Assembly: GCA_000752215.1 (NCBI GenBank)
Contig: CCFG01000017.1
Span: 124,001 to 188,000 of the forward strand
Direction of reading: 5' to 3'
DNA length: 64,000 bases
Origin: a bacterium MS4
GTDB lineage: Bacteria > Bacillota > Clostridia > Oscillospirales > Acutalibacteraceae
This document shows, in pieces, positions 59,585-64,000 of the stretch. How positions within the stretch are numbered: position 1 is the first letter of the stretch; the number at the start of each line of letters is the position of its first letter. Under the pieces are notes generated by a model that saw only the letters and a program-made list of their open reading frames with translations, did not search any database and was not told where the DNA came from. The translations under genes were made by a program, and so were the position numbers.

Positions 59585-60637
59585 ATGAGGGCTCTGATCG
59601 ACAGGCTTTACACGGAAAGAACGCTCAGCAAGGAAGATTTCTGCCTCCTTTTAAGCCACTGCACACCGGAAAACAGCGAATACCTTTTTCAGCTGGCCCG
59701 GAGCGTGTCCAAAAAACATTTCGGGAACCGGATTTACGTCCGCGGGCTGATCGAGTTTACCAACTACTGCCGCAACGACTGCTACTACTGCGGAATCCGG
59801 TGCGGCAATCACAGGGCGGAACGCTACCGCCTGACGAAGGAAGAAATTCTGTCCTGCTGTGAAAGCGGCTACGGGCTGGGCTTCCGTACTTTCGTTTTGC
59901 AGGGGGGCGAAGACCCGTTTTATACGGATGGGGATATCATCGGTCTGGTAAGCTCCATCAAAGAAAGCTATCCCGACTGCGCCGTCACCCTTTCCATCGG
60001 AGAAAAAAGAGAGGAGGCCTATCGGAAATACTTTCAGGCGGGGGCTGACCGCTATCTGCTGCGGCATGAAACCGCCAACGCGCACCACTACGGCAGGCTC
60101 CACCCGGAAAACCAGACGCTGCATACCCGGATGGAATGCCTGCGGGCGCTGAAGAAAACCGGCTATCAGGTGGGCACCGGCTTTATGGTTGGGTCGCCCT
60201 ACCAGACGGTGGAAAATCTGGCGGAAGATCTGCTTTTTATCCGGCAGCTCGAGCCGGAGATGGTGGGAATCGGGCCATATATCCCCCACCACGGCACGCC
60301 GTTTGCCGATCAGCCCGCGGGAAGCCTGGAACTGACGCTGTTCCTGATCGGTATTCTCCGGCTGATGCTGCCGAACGCGCTGATTCCCGCGACGACCGCG
60401 CTGGGCACCATTCACCCCAGCGGGCGGGAAAAAGGGATTTTAGCCGGGGCGAATGTCGTCATGCCCAATCTTTCCCCCGTAAGAGTACGGAAAAAATACG
60501 AGCTGTACGACAACAAAATCTGTACGGGCGAGGAAGCGGCCGAATGCCGGTTCTGCCTGCAGAACCGGATGGAAAGCATCGGATACCGGATTGTGGTCGA
60601 CCGGGGAGATTTCCGCCCCGCCAATCTGAACGATTAA
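59585..60637 (+). CDS. hydE: [FeFe]-hydrogenase H-cluster radical SAM maturase HydE
   Basis: A 350-residue radical SAM enzyme. The cluster cysteines C62, C66 and C69 are in YCRNDCYYCG. VLQGGEDPFYT near 105 and TGFMVGSPYQT near 200 fit the BioB/HydE fold. HydE acts on a cysteine-iron-carbonyl precursor made by HydG during H-cluster synthesis. Four-cysteine-rich EECRFCLQNR-like AECRFCLQNR near the end is an additional HydE feature. It is followed by hydG after 12 bases. GGAG precedes the ATG. Confidence 0.94.
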   Translation: MRALIDRLYTERTLSKEDFCLLLSHCTPENSEYLFQLARSVSKKHFGNRIYVRGLIEFTNYCRNDCYYCGIRCGNHRAERYRLTKEEILSCCESGYGLGFRTFVLQGGEDPFYTDGDIIGLVSSIKESYPDCAVTLSIGEKREEAYRKYFQAGADRYLLRHETANAHHYGRLHPENQTLHTRMECLRALKKTGYQVGTGFMVGSPYQTVENLAEDLLFIRQLEPEMVGIGPYIPHHGTPFADQPAGSLELTLFLIGILRLMLPNALIPATTALGTIHPSGREKGILAGANVVMPNLSPVRVRKKYELYDNKICTGEEAAECRFCLQNRMESIGYRIVVDRGDFRPANLND

Positions 60638-60649
60638 GGAGTTTTTATC

Positions 60650-62068
60650 ATGTATCAGTGCAAATCGAAAACAGCGACCGAATTTATTGACGACGAGGAA
60701 ATTCTGGATACTCTGGACTACGCCCAAAAGAATAAGCGGAACCGCGAGCTGATCGACGGGCTGCTTGAGCGGGCGAAAGACTGTAAGGGCCTGACCCACC
60801 GGGAAGCGGCCGTCCTGCTGGAATGCGACCTGCCGGACGAAAACGAAAAGATGTTCAGGCTGGCAAAAAAAATCAAGCAGGCATTCTATGGCAACCGAAT
60901 CGTGATGTTTGCCCCGCTCTACCTTTCCAACTACTGCATTAACGGCTGCGTATACTGCCCTTATCATTTTAAGAATAAAAAAATCTGCCGCAAAAAGCTG
61001 ACGCAGGAAGAGATTGCCCGTGAGGTCGTCGCCCTGCAGGATATGGGCCACAAGCGTCTGGCGCTGGAAACCGGCGAGGACCCGGTGAACAACCCGATCG
61101 AATACGTGCTGGAAAGCATTCAGACCATTTACGGCATCAAACATAAAAACGGGGCTATCCGCCGCGTCAACGTCAATATTGCGGCGACGACCGTGGAAAA
61201 CTACCGGAAGCTTAAGGAAGCCGGGATCGGTACCTACATTCTGTTTCAGGAGACCTACAATAAAAAGAGCTATGAGGAGCTGCATCCCACAGGACCAAAG
61301 CACGACTATGCCTACCACACCGAGGCCATGGACCGCGCGATGGAAGGCGGTATTGACGACGTGGGAATCGGCGTGCTGTTCGGACTGAATATGTACCGCT
61401 ATGACTTTGTCGGGCTGCTCATGCACGCGGAGCATCTGGAAGCCGCTATGGGCGTCGGTCCGCACACCATCAGCGTACCGCGCATCCGGCCCGCCGACGA
61501 CATTGACCCCAAAAACTTCACAAACGCTATCTCGGACGATATTTTTGCCAAAATCGTCGCCGTGCTGCGCATTGCGGTCCCCTATACCGGCATGATTATC
61601 TCCACCAGGGAGTCCCAGAAAACAAGGGAACGCGTGTTGGAGCTGGGCGTTTCCCAGATCAGCGGCGCTTCCTCCACCAGTGTCGGCGGGTACGTCGAGC
61701 CGGAAGAGGAGGAGGACAACTCCGCGCAGTTCGAGGTAAACGACAAGCGTACGCTGGACGAAATCGTCGGCTGGCTGCTGGACCTCGGCTTTATCCCCAG
61801 CTTCTGCACCGCCTGCTACCGCGCGGGACGGACCGGAGACCGCTTCATGACCCTGGTGAAGGCCGGGCAGATTGCGAACTGCTGTCATCCGAACGCCCTG
61901 ATGACGCTCAAGGAATATCTGGAGGATTACGCTTCCAAGGATACCAGACAAAAAGGCGAAGCGCTGATTGCCAAAGAAGTTTTCAATATCCCGAACGAAA
62001 AAGTCCGCTCGATCGCCATGGAGCATTTGCAGGAGATGAAAGCGGGCAAACGGGACTTTCGATTTTAA
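60650..62068 (+). CDS. hydG: [FeFe]-hydrogenase H-cluster radical SAM maturase HydG
   Basis: A 472-residue ThiH-like radical SAM enzyme. The N-terminal cluster cysteines C96, C100 and C103 sit in YCINGCVYCPYH. The C-terminal auxiliary-cluster motif CTAC near 387 with a third cysteine 22 residues on (IANCCHP) is the HydG hallmark that separates it from ThiH. It cleaves tyrosine to give the CO and CN ligands of the H-cluster. KxIxQED-type substitutions are not apparent. The hydrogenase structural gene is not in the window. AAGGAG precedes the ATG. Confidence 0.94.
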   Translation: MYQCKSKTATEFIDDEEILDTLDYAQKNKRNRELIDGLLERAKDCKGLTHREAAVLLECDLPDENEKMFRLAKKIKQAFYGNRIVMFAPLYLSNYCINGCVYCPYHFKNKKICRKKLTQEEIAREVVALQDMGHKRLALETGEDPVNNPIEYVLESIQTIYGIKHKNGAIRRVNVNIAATTVENYRKLKEAGIGTYILFQETYNKKSYEELHPTGPKHDYAYHTEAMDRAMEGGIDDVGIGVLFGLNMYRYDFVGLLMHAEHLEAAMGVGPHTISVPRIRPADDIDPKNFTNAISDDIFAKIVAVLRIAVPYTGMIISTRESQKTRERVLELGVSQISGASSTSVGGYVEPEEEEDNSAQFEVNDKRTLDEIVGWLLDLGFIPSFCTACYRAGRTGDRFMTLVKAGQIANCCHPNALMTLKEYLEDYASKDTRQKGEALIAKEVFNIPNEKVRSIAMEHLQEMKAGKRDFRF

Positions 62069-62098
62069 AGAGTAATCCATTAAGAAAGGGTGCGAAAA

Positions 62099-63292
62099 AT
62101 GAGCCTGACGGATACCCCAAGAGCCAACCGGCTTCACATCGGCATTTTCGGCAAGCGCAACAGCGGAAAGTCCTCCCTGATCAACGCGCTCACTCGGCAG
62201 GAGACCGCGCTGGTTTCGGACGTCGCCGGAACAACGGCGGACCCCGTGTATAAGTCCATGGAAATTTACGGCATCGGCCCCTGCGTGTTTATCGACACCG
62301 CCGGGTTCGACGACGTGGGCAAGCTGGGCCAAATGCGGGTGGAGAAAACGAAAAAGGTCATTGACAAGACCGACATTGCCCTGGTCGTTTTCAGCAGCGA
62401 AGACATTGCGGAGGAAATCCGCTGGACAGACACCCTGCAGGAGCATAAAATTCCGGTCATCGCCGTCGTCAACAAGGCCGATATTCTTGCCGACGCGGCT
62501 GAAATCGCCGCGAAGGTCCGAAAAACCGGCAAGCTGAGCCCCATTGTGGTCAGTGCAAAGGCAAAAACAGGGATTGAAAAAATCCGCGAAGAGCTCATCC
62601 GCCGGCTGCCCGAGGATTACGAGGCAAAGAGTATCACCGGCGGGCTGGCGGACAACGGGGACCTGATCCTGCTGGTGATGCCGCAGGATATTCAGGCGCC
62701 GAAGGGCCGCCTGATTCTGCCGCAGGTACAGACGCTGCGAGAGCTGCTCGATAAAAAGTGCGTTGTCCTCAGCGCGACCACCGACAAGCTGGACGAAGCG
62801 CTGGCCTGTCTGAAAGAACCTCCCAAGCTGATTATCACCGATTCGCAGGTATTTAAGACCGTATATGAAAAGAAGCCGAAGGAAAGCAGGCTGACCTCTT
62901 TTTCGGTCCTGTTCGCCAATTACAAGGGCGACCTCCCGTATTATGTGGAAAGCGCAAGTGCGATCAGCCGCCTGACGGAGCGGTCCCGGGTGCTGATTGC
63001 GGAAGCCTGCACCCACGCGCCGCTGGCAGAGGACATCGGGCGGGAAAAGCTCCCGCGCATGCTCCGCAAAAAGGCCGGAGAAACCCTGACGGTCGACGTG
63101 GTGAGCGGTTCCGATTTTCCGGAGGACCTTTCCCCGTATGATCTGGTGATTCAGTGCGGCGCCTGCATGTTCAACCGGAAATATGTGCTGTCCCGCGTGG
63201 AACGCGCGCGCGCGCAGGGCGTTCCCATGTCCAACTACGGCGTGGTGATCGCGTATCTGTCCGGAATTCTCGACAAAATCGATCTGAACTGA
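62099..63292 (+). CDS. hydF: [FeFe]-hydrogenase H-cluster maturation GTPase HydF
   Basis: About 397 residues: a GTPase domain (P-loop GKRNSGKSS at 18-26, switch region with DVAGTTADPVYK, DTAGFDD, and NKAD near 120), a dimerisation part (~180-270) and an iron-sulfur part. The cluster residues appear in EACTHAP (C and H) and QCGACM near the end. The family motif is C-x-H...H-C-x-x-C; here the second histidine is a glutamine. HydF is the scaffold on which the two-iron subcluster is built before transfer to hydrogenase. ATG 62099 is favoured; a GTG at 62090 is in frame. Confidence 0.93.
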   Translation: MSLTDTPRANRLHIGIFGKRNSGKSSLINALTRQETALVSDVAGTTADPVYKSMEIYGIGPCVFIDTAGFDDVGKLGQMRVEKTKKVIDKTDIALVVFSSEDIAEEIRWTDTLQEHKIPVIAVVNKADILADAAEIAAKVRKTGKLSPIVVSAKAKTGIEKIREELIRRLPEDYEAKSITGGLADNGDLILLVMPQDIQAPKGRLILPQVQTLRELLDKKCVVLSATTDKLDEALACLKEPPKLIITDSQVFKTVYEKKPKESRLTSFSVLFANYKGDLPYYVESASAISRLTERSRVLIAEACTHAPLAEDIGREKLPRMLRKKAGETLTVDVVSGSDFPEDLSPYDLVIQCGACMFNRKYVLSRVERARAQGVPMSNYGVVIAYLSGILDKIDLN

Positions 63293-63308
63293 CCACCACA
63301 ACCCGGCA

Positions 63309-63346
63309 AAAAAGAGAAGGCCCGCTAAAACGGGCCTTCTCTTTTT
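63309..63346. terminator. Bidirectional terminator between hydF and the ferredoxin gene
   Basis: AAAAAGAGAAGGCCCG pairs with CGGGCCTTCTCTTTTT over 16 bp with a 6-base loop. A- and T-runs are built into both arms, so it ends both convergent transcripts. Confidence 0.85.
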
Positions 63347-63357
63347 GTCTGTTTTGC

Positions 63358-63546
63358 TTATTCCACCGTAATAACCGAAACCGGGCAGCCTTCCTGCGCC
63401 TGGATCGCCTTGTCCTCAACCTCGGGCGGCACATCCTCCCTGTAAACCTCGGCCACACCGTCGTCGCCCATTCTGAAAACCTCGGGACAGGTTTCGGGGC
63501 AGAGTCCGCAGGAAATGCATCCGCTTCTGTCAAGAGTCGCTTTCAT
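63358..63546 (-). CDS. [4Fe-4S] ferredoxin, single-cluster type
   Basis: A 62-residue ferredoxin. Cluster ligands are C10, C13 and C16 in GCISCGLCPETCP and C54 in EGCPVSVI; C20 probably forms a disulfide or is spare. This is the one-cluster type known from Thermotoga and many Firmicutes, acidic in the second half (DDGVAEVYREDVPPEVEDK). It would carry low-potential electrons between ferredoxin-linked enzymes such as the LDH/Etf and NfnAB complexes and hydrogenase. AAGGATG lies 8 bases before the ATG at 63546; a frame extends to 63594. Confidence 0.93.
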   Translation of the reverse strand: MKATLDRSGCISCGLCPETCPEVFRMGDDGVAEVYREDVPPEVEDKAIQAQEGCPVSVITVE

Positions 63547-63764
63547 AATAACATCCTTCTTTCCGGTCAAACATGACCAAAATATTTTCGTCATTTTTAT
63601 TGGAGGGATATTACGATATTCCTTTGTATTGTCGCCTGATCGCGGAATTTTATTCCGTATTCAACATTTTTTACCGGATCATTGCTTCGATATTTTTCGT
63701 TCATCCCATTATACACAAACAGTGCCAAAAAGTAAATAACGGGAAAGACCCCACCGCATAAATT

Positions 63765-63920
63765 TTATGATCGTTTGGTATTCGGCCCAAGCGATCCCTT
63801 TTTTGTGTTGTGCGACTGGTTCTGGTTCTCCGGTTTTTTGGACCGGCCCGCTTCGTTTACGGCTTCCATCCGTTTTTCCTCATTCAGGCCGTTTTTATCC
63901 GGAAGTTTCTTCTCATCCAT
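63765..63920 (-). CDS. Small unknown 51-residue protein
   Basis: An ATG at 63920 with a perfect AGGAGG 7 bases upstream opens a 51-codon frame ending at 63765. The protein is hydrophilic and charged, with no cysteine: acidic/basic MDEKKLPDKNGLNEEKR at the start, a Gln/Asn/Ser/Lys-rich middle (KKPENQNQSHNTKK) and a basic C-terminus GSLGPNTKRS. The ribosome site overlaps the stop of the gene upstream (63932), so the two are probably translated together. It has no recognisable domain; a disordered or nucleic-acid-associated role is only a guess. Confidence 0.6.
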   Translation of the reverse strand: MDEKKLPDKNGLNEEKRMEAVNEAGRSKKPENQNQSHNTKKGSLGPNTKRS

Positions 63921-63931
63921 TTTTCTTCCTC

Positions 63932-64000
63932 CTACATCACATGGTCTTCATTTTTTTCGACCCGGATTTTATAGCCGAGCCGCTGGAGCTTATCCTCAAT
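63932..64000 (-). CDS. C-terminal end of an unidentified protein (window edge)
   Basis: A minus-strand frame enters from the right edge and ends at TAG (63934-63932). The visible 22 residues end IRVEKNEDHVM and are too short to identify. The tight junction with the 51-residue gene (the stop overlaps its AGGAGG) supports its being real coding sequence. Confidence 0.45.
   Translation of the reverse strand: MEDKLQRLGYKIRVEKNEDHVM

Noticed and set aside
60440-63301. A 953-residue open frame on the minus strand opposite hydG and hydF
   Set aside because: It is antisense to three strongly supported genes, has no ribosome site or family motif, and its length follows from the codon bias of the real genes.

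Overview
The window looks like chromosomal DNA of an anaerobic, probably fermentative member of the Clostridia. The support is [FeFe]-hydrogenase H-cluster maturation genes, a clostridial-type ferredoxin, an electron-bifurcating NfnAB pair, an ETF-linked lactate dehydrogenase, and strong AGGAGG ribosome sites with TTG/GTG starts. The genome is of medium GC with AT-rich intergenic regions. A lactate-using, chain-elongating relative of Caproiciproducens or Caproicibacterium would fit, but this is inference. I saw no rRNA, tRNA, CRISPR array, prophage or insertion sequence.

Layout. (1) 0-8 kb: the start of an ABC sugar-binding lipoprotein with a divergent AraC regulator, then unlinked accessory genes: two GNAT acetyltransferases (one with a YoaP-type tail), an EcsC-like/zinc-ribbon gene broken by a one-base frameshift, a HAD phosphatase, a membrane protein and a VanW protein. 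(2) 8-16.8 kb: a lactate module with lactate permease, then divergently larA, FAD lactate dehydrogenase, etfB, etfA and acyl-CoA dehydrogenase, followed by a FadR/LldR-type GntR regulator. TGGTTCTACCA-like boxes lie in the intergenic region. (3) 16.8-23.6 kb: a LysR/MFS pair, a chemoreceptor and nfnAB. (4) 23.6-37 kb: an eleven-gene minus-strand operon (SDR, KDPG aldolase, creatininase-family hydrolase, two zinc dehydrogenases, sugar ABC transporter, DgoK-type kinase, 2-hydroxyacid dehydrogenase). It has a divergent GntR gene and a cupin gene, and two promoters carry the same perfect palindrome TTGGTATACCAA at the same distance from the -10 box. (5) 37-57.8 kb: a second chemoreceptor, a thirteen-gene minus-strand inositol operon (iolJ-iolC-iolD-iolE, Gfo/Idh, TIM barrel, ABC transporter with embedded Gfo/Idh, TIM barrel, iolG, iolB), and divergently a DeoR-type iolR and iolA, then an MFS transporter. 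(6) 58-64 kb: a MerR regulator, the H-cluster maturation operon (TM1266-like regulator, hydE, hydG, hydF) behind a long leader ending in an intrinsic terminator, a ferredoxin and a small unknown protein.

How it fits together. The inositol operon encodes import and the standard route through inosose, dehydration, ring opening, isomerisation, kinase and aldolase to DHAP and malonate semialdehyde; IolA makes acetyl-CoA. The 23-35 kb operon carries a relative of the Thermotoga-type ring-opening hydrolase, a KDG-type kinase and KDPG aldolase. It may be a second, oxidative route for an inositol-like or keto-sugar-acid substrate. The lactate module, NfnAB, ferredoxin and hydrogenase maturation genes would handle the resulting reducing equivalents.

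Three copies of a ~101-bp palindromic repeat are scattered at 7.7, 35.4 and 58.1 kb.
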